Part shown: positions 26,967 to 34,916 of the stretch, piece after piece | Position numbering within the stretch: the first letter of the stretch is position 1 | Layout: every line of letters starts with the position of its first letter | Origin: JANWWM01 sp046719715 | GTDB taxonomy: Bacteria > Bacteroidota > Chlorobiia > Chlorobiales > Thermochlorobacteraceae | Direction: 5' to 3' | Length of the DNA: 64,000 bases | NCBI GenBank assembly: GCA_046719715.1 | Contig: JBDNCJ010000008.1 | Location: 5,860-69,859 of the forward strand | Notes under the pieces: generated by a model | Database searches by the model: none | What the model saw: the letters and a program-made list of their open reading frames with translations, nothing else | What the model was told of the DNA's origin: nothing | Translations under genes and position numbers: made by a program

Positions 26967-27529
26967 TGCACAAACTTCATCTCTACTACGGCTACGGCAA
27001 AGGCAAAACCACCAGCGTGATGGGATTAGCCATACGCGCACTCGGCGCAGGTCAGCGCGTTGCTATTGTTCAATTTGACAAAGGCTACGATGGAAAGAAC
27101 GAACACTATTCCGAGCGAAAAATCTTGCGCGACCTCAAAGAGAAACTCAACTACCCGATTGAACTTGTGCCCACAGGGTGCGAGCGCATGATGCCTGATG
27201 GGACGTTCCGCTTCAAAAATGAAGCGCAAGATTTTGCCGAAGCCGAGCGCGGCGTTGCAGCGGCGAAAGCCTTTTTGGAATCAGGAGTCTTCGACCTCGT
27301 CATTCTCGACGAAGGACTTGCCGCCGTTGCTTACAACTTGATTCCGAAAGAAACGCTGTTGGAACTCATCGACTTGTGGGAACGGCTTGAACGCCCGTGC
27401 GAATTGGTGATTTCAGGACATAAAATTTGGGACGAATTGGCAGAACGCGTCGATTTAATTACCGAAATGCGCAAGGTCAAGCATTACTTCGACGAAGGCA
27501 CACCGGCGCGCTTGGGCATTGAGTTCTAA
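26966..27529 (+). CDS. cobO: Cob(I)yrinic acid a,c-diamide adenosyltransferase (CobO/BtuR type)
   Basis: Adenosylates reduced corrinoids with ATP to form the coenzyme form. The 187-residue P-loop protein has YYGYGKGKTTS (7-17), IVQFDKG, and the Walker-B-like LVILDEG, all typical of the CobO/CobA/BtuR family. It is the last gene of the B12 locus. The ATG overlaps the preceding stop (TAATG), so translation is probably coupled. It would convert imported cobalamin into adenosylcobalamin, the ligand of the riboswitch at the head of the locus, closing a feedback loop. Confidence 0.94.
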   Translation: MHKLHLYYGYGKGKTTSVMGLAIRALGAGQRVAIVQFDKGYDGKNEHYSERKILRDLKEKLNYPIELVPTGCERMMPDGTFRFKNEAQDFAEAERGVAAAKAFLESGVFDLVILDEGLAAVAYNLIPKETLLELIDLWERLERPCELVISGHKIWDELAERVDLITEMRKVKHYFDEGTPARLGIEF

Positions 27530-27622
27530 TGCTACTTCTCAATTCGATTTTTTCATTCGACTTGGACGCTTCGCTCTGCAATGCTTCGCACGGCGATGCG
27601 CTTTTGAGCATGCTGAACGGTT

Positions 27623-28438
27623 TCAAAGCACGATTTTGCTGTATGACGCAATAAGTTCAAGTGTTTCGGCGGCGAAGAGCGCGGAGCCGAGCATGGCGAT
27701 AATCAGTTTCAAACTCATGCGATTGCGCTGTCGCATCACGTGCCGCTGAATCTCATGTTTGCGCCGCATGGCGCGTTCATAATCTGAAAGCACGACGACT
27801 TTGAAAATGCGTTCAGAGTATCGCGTTTTTTTGGGAGATACCACATAGCGCGCCTGCATTTCCACAAGCGCAACGTCGTCGGTGTAGTCGACCGCATAGA
27901 GTTTTTGTTTGCTGAAGGGCGTCCAATCTTGGTTGTAGTGAAATCGAAAGCGAACGTCGCAGTCGGGATTAAGTTCAAAGAAGTGCGAGACGCTAAAAAT
28001 CACGCGCCGCGTTTTGTAATTGACGCGGGTTGAAAACGAGAGCCATTTGAACGTATTGAGTTCTTGCGCACTGGTTTGTGTCAGCGGATTAATGGGAACG
28101 CCGTTTTTGAGCAAGTCATCGATGCTGACCTGACGCTGCTTGGGGCGGGCTTTGTTTGAAAGTTTTTCCCAGCGGCGCGGAAAGCGTGCTTCAAAAGCGT
28201 GGTCGTATTCAGCTTTGAGCGACGGTGTCAGAAGAATTCGCTTGGCTTCGAGAATGAGCTTGGCGCGCTCTTCAGCGTTTTGCTTCGTGAGCGGGTCGGC
28301 GTTGGCGAAACGGTCGGGGTGCCACTGTTTGATTTGCGCAACAAAAGAGGCTTGTATGAATTCGGGCGGGTCGTAAGGACGCACGCGCAAGACTTCATAA
28401 TAATTCTTGAACCGTTCTGATGAAAGTGAGTCGCTCAT
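27623..28438 (-). CDS. Membrane-anchored J-domain protein
   Basis: A 271-residue protein starting with a J domain (~12-80): NYYEVLRVRP, then the HPD motif in KQWHPDRF (residues ~39-46), and a third helix ending SLKAEYDHAF. It should stimulate an Hsp70 (DnaK). There is no Gly/Phe region and no zinc finger, so it is a type III J protein. Residues ~130-215 form a beta-rich segment of unknown fold. A C-terminal hydrophobic stretch (~243-271) could be a membrane anchor. Convergent with cobO; the ~93 bases between them show no clear terminator. Confidence 0.82.
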   Translation of the reverse strand: MSDSLSSERFKNYYEVLRVRPYDPPEFIQASFVAQIKQWHPDRFANADPLTKQNAEERAKLILEAKRILLTPSLKAEYDHAFEARFPRRWEKLSNKARPKQRQVSIDDLLKNGVPINPLTQTSAQELNTFKWLSFSTRVNYKTRRVIFSVSHFFELNPDCDVRFRFHYNQDWTPFSKQKLYAVDYTDDVALVEMQARYVVSPKKTRYSERIFKVVVLSDYERAMRRKHEIQRHVMRQRNRMSLKLIIAMLGSALFAAETLELIASYSKIVL

Positions 28439-28634
28439 ACTACTACACGAAAGACTACGAAGCGGAAGAGCAGACGAAAGCGTTTGCCCGGTTACATCAA
28501 TTTGGATTGAGACGATTTGGTCGGTTTTAGAACAAAGATATTGGTTTTATGTTGCGTATGCAACGAAAAAGAGAATCAAACCGCCCTTTGGTGAAGACTT
28601 GGGAAGTTGTAGTTTCCTCAAACTACGCGTTTAT

Positions 28635-29378
28635 ATGAAAATTCATCATTGGCTCTTGATGCTTGTGCTGATGCTTGGGTCGGCGGCACATGCGCAATTT
28701 TTGGGAAGCGACAATGCGCCAAGCGTCGATGAGGAATTCATTGATGCCGACAGCACAACGGTTTATTACTTGCGCTACAGCGTTGGCTATTCGAGTATTT
28801 CGTCTCAGCGTGAGTTTCGCCGCGTGGTGTCGCAAACATTCGAGAAGCGATTTGGCACGCCGTCAATTTCTTATCCGAATGCGATTGCAGATGGAATTCC
28901 AATCGGTGTATCGTTTTTCCGAAAACAGAATCGGCTGTTTGCTTACGGTGTGAGTGCATTTCTCTCACCTGTCATACGAACATCGCATGGAGAAAACGAT
29001 ACACCGCCGCCAATTCTTCCAAACGGTACCCGAACCACATCGAGCGATGCGTTCTTTCAATCTTTTGCGCTCGAAGCCGTCGGCGAATGTCGATTCAAAC
29101 TGTTTTTGCTGGATTTTGGGATTGGCGTTCAAGCCCAACGCATTGGCGACAATCTTCGAATTGGAACTTATGACCAAACCGCATCACTGTTGCGGGTTGA
29201 AGTCATAGAACGCCGCGCGTGGATATTCTCCCCGATTTACTTCTTTGCGATTGGATTGGACTTCTTCGACACAGAGCGTTTTTCAATCGTGCCGATGTAT
29301 AAGAGTTTTTATTGGCACTACGGCAACGTGAAAGGGTCGAGCGATTTCTTCTTGCTATCTCTGCGCACAAATTTGTAA
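28635..29378 (+). CDS. Secreted or outer-membrane beta-rich protein, unknown function
   Basis: Residues 1-20 form a signal peptide (cleavage after SAAHA). The mature ~227 residues alternate polar and hydrophobic residues in the style of a small outer-membrane barrel (VYYLRYSVGYSS, LFAYGVSAFLS, IFSPIYFFAIGLDFF), ending FFLLSLRTNL. No family is recognised. The start is the ATG at 28635; the frame continues upstream to 28407 but that part overlaps the divergent J-protein gene and lacks a signal. The 196 bases before it contain no other feature I can support. Confidence 0.65.
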   Translation: MKIHHWLLMLVLMLGSAAHAQFLGSDNAPSVDEEFIDADSTTVYYLRYSVGYSSISSQREFRRVVSQTFEKRFGTPSISYPNAIADGIPIGVSFFRKQNRLFAYGVSAFLSPVIRTSHGENDTPPPILPNGTRTTSSDAFFQSFALEAVGECRFKLFLLDFGIGVQAQRIGDNLRIGTYDQTASLLRVEVIERRAWIFSPIYFFAIGLDFFDTERFSIVPMYKSFYWHYGNVKGSSDFFLLSLRTNL

Positions 29379-29437
29379 TGCCCCCTCATCTCTCGTCGGC
29401 GATTTCACCTCGTCTGTAAGGGTCTCTTCGTCGGTGG

Positions 29438-30508
29438 TTATTTTTTCAACTGCATTTTTTCAGCGCGGGCGAGGCTATCGCGCACCTGTTGGCGGCGGGC
29501 GTAGTAAAGCTGGGCATAGCGGCTATGTTCGTCGTAAGTGCGCGAGAAGTTGTGTCCGCCGTAGCCTGTGGCGACGAAGAAAAGGTAATCGGTTTTCTTG
29601 GGATAAAGCGTCGCGAGAATGGCGTCGCGCGTCGGGTTGCCGATAGGACCGGGCGGCAAGCCTGTGTATTTGTAAGTGTTGTAGGGCGAATCGCGCTCGC
29701 GGTGTCGGGGCGTGTTGGGGTTGCCGTCGTAATCATTGGCAAGAATCGCGGCGTAAATGAAGGTCGGGTCGGCTTGAAGTTTCATGCCTTTTTTCAACCG
29801 ATTGAGATAGACGCCGGCGACAAGTGGCATTTCTTCTTTTGAGCCTGTTTCGCGTTGCACAATCGAGGCGAGCGTGAGGACTTCCAATTCCGTCAAGCCT
29901 ATGCGCTCGGCGCGCGCTCGAAGCGAATCGTTGTAGAACTGGCGGAACCGTCCGACGAGAAAGCGCAATGCGTCTTCGGCGGTCAGTGCCCAAGGAATGT
30001 TGTAGGTATCGGCGAGCAGGTAGCCCTCGAAGGTCGGCGCATCGACGCCTAATTCTTTAAGCAACTTCGGGTCAGTGAAGGCTTGCATGAACGAAGCGGA
30101 GTCCGTGTCTAAATTTTCGCCGACGGCTTTGGCGACGTCCCACCCATAACAGCCATCGGGGATTCGAATTTTCGCCTCGTCTTGTTTGCGCGAATGGAGA
30201 TAGAGTACAAGTTCGGAGCAAGTCATTCCGCTTGGCACATAGTAGCGTCCAGGCTTGATGTTGCGCGTTTCGGGCATCAGGCGTGCTAAAAAGAGCATCG
30301 GCTCTTTGTGCTTAATGACGCCTTCTTTATGCAGTTCATTGACGACGTCGCGATAAGAATACCCGCGATGAATTTTAACGAGTTTCGGCTCGTCGTATTG
30401 AAAGGCATTGAGCGATGATTTGAACAGGTAAATGTATCCTGCGGTCAGCAGCACGAGGGCGAGGGCGAAGATGACGACGACGGCGCGGATGACATAGCGC
30501 AACGGCAT
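29438..30508 (-). CDS. mltG: Endolytic transglycosylase MltG (YceG-like)
   Basis: Inner-membrane lytic transglycosylase that cleaves nascent glycan strands and sets peptidoglycan chain length. An N-terminal membrane segment (~7-28) is followed by a LysM-like region and the YceG catalytic domain: EGYLLADTY, LASIVQRETG containing the conserved Glu, VYLNRLKKGMKLQADPT, and NTYKYTGLPPGPIGNPT. At 356 residues the length is normal. It lies 18 bases downstream of the chorismate mutase gene on the same strand, so the three genes from 31542 to 29438 are likely one transcript. Confidence 0.94.
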   Translation of the reverse strand: MPLRYVIRAVVVIFALALVLLTAGYIYLFKSSLNAFQYDEPKLVKIHRGYSYRDVVNELHKEGVIKHKEPMLFLARLMPETRNIKPGRYYVPSGMTCSELVLYLHSRKQDEAKIRIPDGCYGWDVAKAVGENLDTDSASFMQAFTDPKLLKELGVDAPTFEGYLLADTYNIPWALTAEDALRFLVGRFRQFYNDSLRARAERIGLTELEVLTLASIVQRETGSKEEMPLVAGVYLNRLKKGMKLQADPTFIYAAILANDYDGNPNTPRHRERDSPYNTYKYTGLPPGPIGNPTRDAILATLYPKKTDYLFFVATGYGGHNFSRTYDEHSRYAQLYYARRQQVRDSLARAEKMQLKK

Positions 30509-30526
30509 GGTTGAATCAAAGTTATG

Positions 30527-30814
30527 TTATGATGAATGTCGGTGTTGTCTCTCGGCTTGAAGTGCGCGAGACACTTCTAAAATAACCGTGAAAACTTGTC
30601 GATGGAGGTCGGTGGGAAGGCGGTTCAAAATGCGCGCCTCACGTTCGGGAGAGTAAATCGGAAGTGACGCCTGAAGTTTGAGGTCGGCGATGGATTCAGC
30701 GAGGTCAAAGCGTTTGGAAAGCAACACAATGAGTTCGTCGTCAATTCGGTCGACTTCTTGGCGGAGTTCATCTAATCGGTGCTTATGGTCTTGCATAGCA
30801 TTTTGCTCTATCAA
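30527..30814 (-). CDS. Chorismate mutase, AroQ (type II) domain
   Basis: A stand-alone 95-residue all-helical chorismate mutase converting chorismate to prephenate for Phe/Tyr synthesis. The AroQ pattern is visible: LRQEVDRIDDELIVLLSKRFDLA, K46 in ADLKLQ, and SPEREARIL. The start overlaps the stop of the upstream HAD-like gene by 4 bases; an internal ATG at residue 7 is an alternative. No prephenate dehydratase or dehydrogenase domain is attached. It is translationally coupled to a degenerate HAD protein and lies just upstream of mltG, a grouping I cannot explain functionally. Confidence 0.85.
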   Translation of the reverse strand: MIEQNAMQDHKHRLDELRQEVDRIDDELIVLLSKRFDLAESIADLKLQASLPIYSPEREARILNRLPTDLHRQVFTVILEVSRALQAERQHRHSS

Positions 30815-31542
30815 ACAATGCTTTTCAACTCGGCAAGCGCGTGAATTTTTCGGATATGCGTCGGAAGGGATTTCGTTTTTGCGCGCTTCGTCAGAAAGAC
30901 TTTCGTCGCGACAATATCATGAAGCGGCTGAATGTCGCGGTCGTAATTTGAGCCGATAATCACGACGTCTTTCTCGTTGATGCCCATAGAATGGATCGCA
31001 TACTTGAACATATCTTGGCTCGGCTTGAAAACCCCCATATCGTTGGAAGTGATGATGGTTTCAAAATAGCCGCGCAGACCGGATTTGATGAGGAAATCCA
31101 TCAAGAAACTCGCCGGAATCGGAAGGTTTGCAACAATGCCGAGCATGTGCCCCGTCGAGTAAAGCAGGTCGATGATGTGCTTGTAGTCGTCTGAAATCGA
31201 CATGCGTTTATGAACTTCCGTCGCAATCAACCCGATGACTTCCTGCGTTTCCTCAAAATGTGGCTCGCGTTTGAGCATCGGCTTCAAGGCTTTTTCGACC
31301 AGCGTGTTGAGGTTGGGCGGACGGGAATCGCCGTTCAGGGCTTGCTCGACGAGGGCGTTGTAAATCAAGACGACACGCTCTGCAACCGCTAAAATTTCTT
31401 CCTGTTTGAGCGCACGCGAGAGTATCGTGCAAGTGGTGCTTAACGGCAATTCTAAATGCACATCTAAGCTTTCGCGCTCAGCCTTGTGCTTCGTTAAGAC
31501 GTCTAAACTGAACAGAACAGCTTTGTTGTTTCTAACGCTCAT
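30811..31542 (-). CDS. HAD-superfamily-like protein with degenerate active site
   Basis: A 243-residue protein with the layout of a HAD phosphatase with an alpha-helical cap (phosphoglycolate phosphatase-like). The catalytic motifs are altered. Motif I reads FSLDVLT (11-17), with Ser12 in place of the nucleophilic Asp. Motif II reads GIVANL, with Ala138 in place of Thr/Ser. Motif III Lys173 in FKPSQ is kept. Motif IV reads GSNYDRD (197-203), with Ser198 in place of the first Asp. It probably does not act through the normal aspartyl-phosphate route and may be a binding or regulatory pseudoenzyme. It is the first gene of the run ending in chorismate mutase and mltG. Confidence 0.75.
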   Translation of the reverse strand: MSVRNNKAVLFSLDVLTKHKAERESLDVHLELPLSTTCTILSRALKQEEILAVAERVVLIYNALVEQALNGDSRPPNLNTLVEKALKPMLKREPHFEETQEVIGLIATEVHKRMSISDDYKHIIDLLYSTGHMLGIVANLPIPASFLMDFLIKSGLRGYFETIITSNDMGVFKPSQDMFKYAIHSMGINEKDVVIIGSNYDRDIQPLHDIVATKVFLTKRAKTKSLPTHIRKIHALAELKSIV

Positions 31543-31627
31543 ACTTACCTGCGTGTTTGCGGCGTTTATGGTTGTTGGTCGCCTCGGGGCGAATTATGAC
31601 AATCATCGTGGATAATCGTCATAAAGT

Positions 31628-32146
31628 TTACTGAAAAAGTTTTTTCCACTCCTCGATATCGCTCGCGCTGACTTCGCTGGGCTTATTCTCCCTTACAGCC
31701 GGTGCTGTTTTGATGGAATCGTTTGAACGATGCTTCGTCGACTTACCGAACTCGGGTGTCGAGATGGATTTCAAATCAGATAAGAACGCTTCCGAATGCA
31801 TCGTTTGAGCACGCGAGACTTGGGCGTATCGTAAAATTTCGTTGTCGGAACTGACCACACACAGAGACGATTTCGCGGGCGTTTCATCAATCATTTTTTT
31901 GATGCGGGCGTCTGCACTTTCGCCGCTTGGCGTATAGACGATGGTGAGGGCGTGGTGCTGTTCTGTTGCGCCCAAAACGCCGCGTCCGTCAAAAACAAGC
32001 GTAACTTTGCTCCTTTTTTGCGACATATACCTTGAAACCTTGCGACAAACGTCGTCGCGCACCTGTTGCAAATTATTTTTGGTGATGACAATGCCGAGTT
32101 TGTGTGCAAGATTGTAGCCGTCGATGAGAAAATGCTTGACCATCAT
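31628..32146 (-). CDS. NYN-domain (YacP/Rae1-like) ribonuclease-like protein
   Basis: A 172-residue protein with the NYN/PIN-like fold: FLIDGYNLAH at the N-terminus (catalytic Asp), TLVFDGRG, VVYTP..ESADARIK, and VVSSDNEI. These match the YacP/Rae1 family, which in Bacillus is a ribosome-associated mRNA endonuclease. The C-terminal ~45 residues are low-complexity and charged. Two adjacent ATG codons begin the gene. It is divergent from aconitase across 230 bases, which show no additional gene. Confidence 0.82.
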   Translation of the reverse strand: MMVKHFLIDGYNLAHKLGIVITKNNLQQVRDDVCRKVSRYMSQKRSKVTLVFDGRGVLGATEQHHALTIVYTPSGESADARIKKMIDETPAKSSLCVVSSDNEILRYAQVSRAQTMHSEAFLSDLKSISTPEFGKSTKHRSNDSIKTAPAVRENKPSEVSASDIEEWKKLFQ

Positions 32147-32376
32147 ATAAAGTCGTTAGAGTTTCGTGGGCACTTCACTATTGAGCGACGCAACAGGGTT
32201 CTTGCTTAATATACGAAAGCATTTTATTCGAACAATTTTCTGTAAATTCCTCCAAGTAATTTATTACAAGCAACTCAAGCGCCGATTCAAGTTTTAACCA
32301 ACCCTTTGAAGTAGAGCATCTCGCCGAAGGTTCAATCGCAACAAGTTCAACCAAATCAAAAAAAAGGAGAAGTAAC

Positions 32377-34653
32377 ATGGCATTTGATTTTGAAATGATA
32401 CACGCTTTGTATCAACGCCTTCCTGAACGCATTGCCGCCGCTCGCAAGGTTTTAGCCAAGCCGCTCACACTGACCGAAAAAATTTTATATGCGCACTTAT
32501 GGCACGAACAGCCCTTGCAAAACTTTGAGCGCGGAAAGTCATATGTGGATTTCGCGCCCGACCGTGTCGCGATGCAAGACGCGACAGCGCAAATGGCATT
32601 GCTCCAATTCATGCAAGCCGGCCGCCCGAAAGTCGCCGTTCCCTCCACTGTTCATTGCGACCATCTTATCGTGGCGAAATCAGGCGCGAAAGAAGATTTA
32701 GCCCAAGCCGTGAGCGAGAGCAAAGAAGTCTTTGACTTTCTCGCCTCCGTTTCCAACAAATACGGCATCGGCTTTTGGAAGCCGGGCGCGGGAATTATTC
32801 ACCAAGTCATTCTTGAAAATTACGCCTTCCCCGGCGGCATGATGATTGGCACGGATTCGCACACCGTGAACGCGGGCGGACTCGGCATGATTGCCATCGG
32901 CGTCGGCGGCGCAGATGCATGCGACGTGATGGCGGGATTGGCGTGGGAACTTAAATTCCCGAAACTCATCGGCGTCAAACTCACCGGCAAAATGAGCGGC
33001 TGGACGTCTGCCAAAGACGTCATTCTTAAAGTCGCCGGAATCTTGACCGTCAAAGGCGGAACAGGCGCAGTGGTCGAATACTTCGGTGAAGGGGCAAAAA
33101 CGCTTTCCGCTACAGGCAAAGGCACCATTTGCAACATGGGCGCGGAAATCGGCGCAACCACCAGCATTTTCGGCTACGATGAAAAAATGAAAAACTACCT
33201 CATTGCCACAGGTAGAGCCGATATTGCCAAAGCCGCCGACGCCGTCGCCGAACACCTCACGGGCGACCCAGAAGTCTACGCCAATCCCGAACAGTATTTT
33301 GACCAAATCATCGAAATCAACCTCTCCGAATTAGAGCCGCATATCAACGGACCCTTCACGCCCGACCGTGCCACGCCGCTCTCCAAATTTGCCGAAGAAG
33401 TGCGCAAAAACGATTGGCCCGAAAAACTCGATGTCGGGCTCATCGGCTCTTGCACGAACTCCTCATATGAAGATATTTCGCGTGCCGCAAGTGTAGCCCA
33501 ACAAGCCGTCGACAAACGCTTGAAGGCGAAATCCGAATTCACCATCACGCCCGGCTCGGAGCAAGTCCGCTACACGATTGAGCGCGACGGTCTTTTAGAT
33601 GTCTTCGGCAAAATGGGCGGCGTGGTACTCGCCAATGCTTGCGGTCCGTGCATCGGACAATGGGCAAGGCACGGCGCGGAAAAGCAAGAGAAAAATTCCA
33701 TCATCACGTCGTTTAATCGCAATTTCACCGGACGCAACGATGGCAACCCAAATACACACGCCTTCGTCGCCTCGCCCGAAATCGTTACCGCGTTTGCGAT
33801 TGCAGGACGCTTAACCTTCAATCCCATCACCGACACGCTCATCAACGAGAAAGGTGAACACGTCAAGCTCGATGAACCCAAAGGCTACGAACTGCCCCCC
33901 AACGGCTTTGATGTTAAAGATGCCGGCTATCAAGCCCCCGCCGAAGACGGGGCCTCTGTTCAAGTTATCGTCGACCCGAAATCTGACCGCCTTCAACTCC
34001 TTGATTCGTTCCCCGCTTGGGAAGGCACCGACCTGCTCGGCTTGAAACTGCTCATCAAAACCAAAGGCAAAACCACGACCGACCACATTTCAATGGCAGG
34101 CAAGTGGCTCAAATATCGCGGGCACTTGGATAACATTTCCAATAACCTGCTGATTGGTGCAACCAACGCCTTCAACGGCAAAATGAACAGCGTGAAAAAT
34201 CAACTGACGGGCGACTACGATGAAGTGCCGAAAGTACAACGCGCTTACAAAGCCGCAGGCATTGGCTCTATCGTCGTCGGCGATGAAAACTACGGCGAAG
34301 GCTCTTCAAGAGAACACGCCGCCATGGAGCCGCGACACTTGGGCGTCAGAGCCATTCTCGTCAAATCCTTTGCGCGCATTCACGAAACGAACCTCAAAAA
34401 GCAAGGCATGCTCGCGCTCACCTTTGCCGATAAAAACGACTATGAGAAAATCGCGGAGGACGATACGATTGATATTCTCGGCTTAACCACCTTCACGCCA
34501 AATGTGCCGCTCACCCTTCGACTGACGCACAAAGATGGTCGCGTCGAGGAAATCAAAGCCAACCATAGCTACAATGAAGGACAAATCGAGTGGTTCAAAG
34601 CCGGCTCCGCCTTGAACTTGATTAAACTTCAACAGCAAGGCGCATTGGCGTAG
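32377..34653 (+). CDS. acn: Aconitate hydratase, mitochondrial type
   Basis: Interconverts citrate and isocitrate in the TCA cycle using a [4Fe-4S] cluster. At 758 residues it is the shorter mitochondrial-like class common in Bacteroidota/Chlorobiota rather than the ~890-residue AcnA. Cluster ligands are C359 (GSCTNSSYED), C422 and C425 (NACGPCIGQW). TDSHT and the swivel-domain EGSSREHAA loop are present. A clear AAAAGGAGA Shine-Dalgarno sequence precedes the ATG. It stands alone, followed by a REP-like element and a terminator. Confidence 0.95.
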   Translation: MAFDFEMIHALYQRLPERIAAARKVLAKPLTLTEKILYAHLWHEQPLQNFERGKSYVDFAPDRVAMQDATAQMALLQFMQAGRPKVAVPSTVHCDHLIVAKSGAKEDLAQAVSESKEVFDFLASVSNKYGIGFWKPGAGIIHQVILENYAFPGGMMIGTDSHTVNAGGLGMIAIGVGGADACDVMAGLAWELKFPKLIGVKLTGKMSGWTSAKDVILKVAGILTVKGGTGAVVEYFGEGAKTLSATGKGTICNMGAEIGATTSIFGYDEKMKNYLIATGRADIAKAADAVAEHLTGDPEVYANPEQYFDQIIEINLSELEPHINGPFTPDRATPLSKFAEEVRKNDWPEKLDVGLIGSCTNSSYEDISRAASVAQQAVDKRLKAKSEFTITPGSEQVRYTIERDGLLDVFGKMGGVVLANACGPCIGQWARHGAEKQEKNSIITSFNRNFTGRNDGNPNTHAFVASPEIVTAFAIAGRLTFNPITDTLINEKGEHVKLDEPKGYELPPNGFDVKDAGYQAPAEDGASVQVIVDPKSDRLQLLDSFPAWEGTDLLGLKLLIKTKGKTTTDHISMAGKWLKYRGHLDNISNNLLIGATNAFNGKMNSVKNQLTGDYDEVPKVQRAYKAAGIGSIVVGDENYGEGSSREHAAMEPRHLGVRAILVKSFARIHETNLKKQGMLALTFADKNDYEKIAEDDTIDILGLTTFTPNVPLTLRLTHKDGRVEEIKANHSYNEGQIEWFKAGSALNLIKLQQQGALA

Positions 34654-34685
34654 TTATACCAGAATGATTTGAAAAGGTAAAGTTT

Positions 34686-34775
34686 GTCATTGTGAACGGA
34701 GCAGAGCGGAGTGAAGAATCCAGTAGCGAGCCTCGCCGAGCTCGTCAGTAGATTCCTCACTTCGCTCGGAATGAC
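34686..34775. repeat. REP-like imperfect palindromic element
   Basis: About 90 bases with imperfect mirrored ends: GTCATT...GAGCG.AGTGA.GAATC on the left and GATTC.TCACT.CGCTC..AATGAC on the right. It lies in the convergent gap between acn and the porin gene. This GTCATT/AATGAC form is a widely seen dispersed intergenic element in bacterial genomes. No second full copy is visible in the window. The rest of 34654-34916 holds only the terminator listed next. Confidence 0.6.
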
Positions 34776-34848
34776 CACGATGTAATGACGTCAAGTTTAT
34801 TTCCTCACGTCATCTCTGTCTTGATACTTATTACTTTAACCCTCGAAC

Positions 34849-34887
34849 AAAAAAAGCGCGGCAATAGGATTGCTCCTACCGCCGCGC
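34849..34887 (-). terminator. Terminator of the porin gene
   Basis: GCGCGGC (34856-34862) pairs with GCCGCGC (34881-34887), with an inner TAGGA/TCCTA pairing around TTGC. On the minus strand it is followed by seven T. It lies just beyond the porin stop codon and may also stop transcripts from acn. Confidence 0.8.
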
Positions 34888-34916
34888 CCCTCCTTAACAA
34901 TCACACGAAACAAATT

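Noticed and set aside
30811..31542. Standard phosphoglycolate phosphatase
   Set aside because: The overall layout fits, but the nucleophile Asp and the first motif IV Asp are both Ser, so a functional enzyme name would be unsafe.
32178..32378. Short minus-strand open frame between the NYN gene and acn
   Set aside because: The 66-residue product has no recognisable pattern, and the region is better read as the acn leader with its Shine-Dalgarno sequence.
32698..33306. Long open frames antisense to aconitase, and similar ones opposite alaS, lpxH, ftsZ and ftsK
   Set aside because: They mirror the codon pattern of the strong gene on the other strand, show no family motif and lack a ribosome-binding site.
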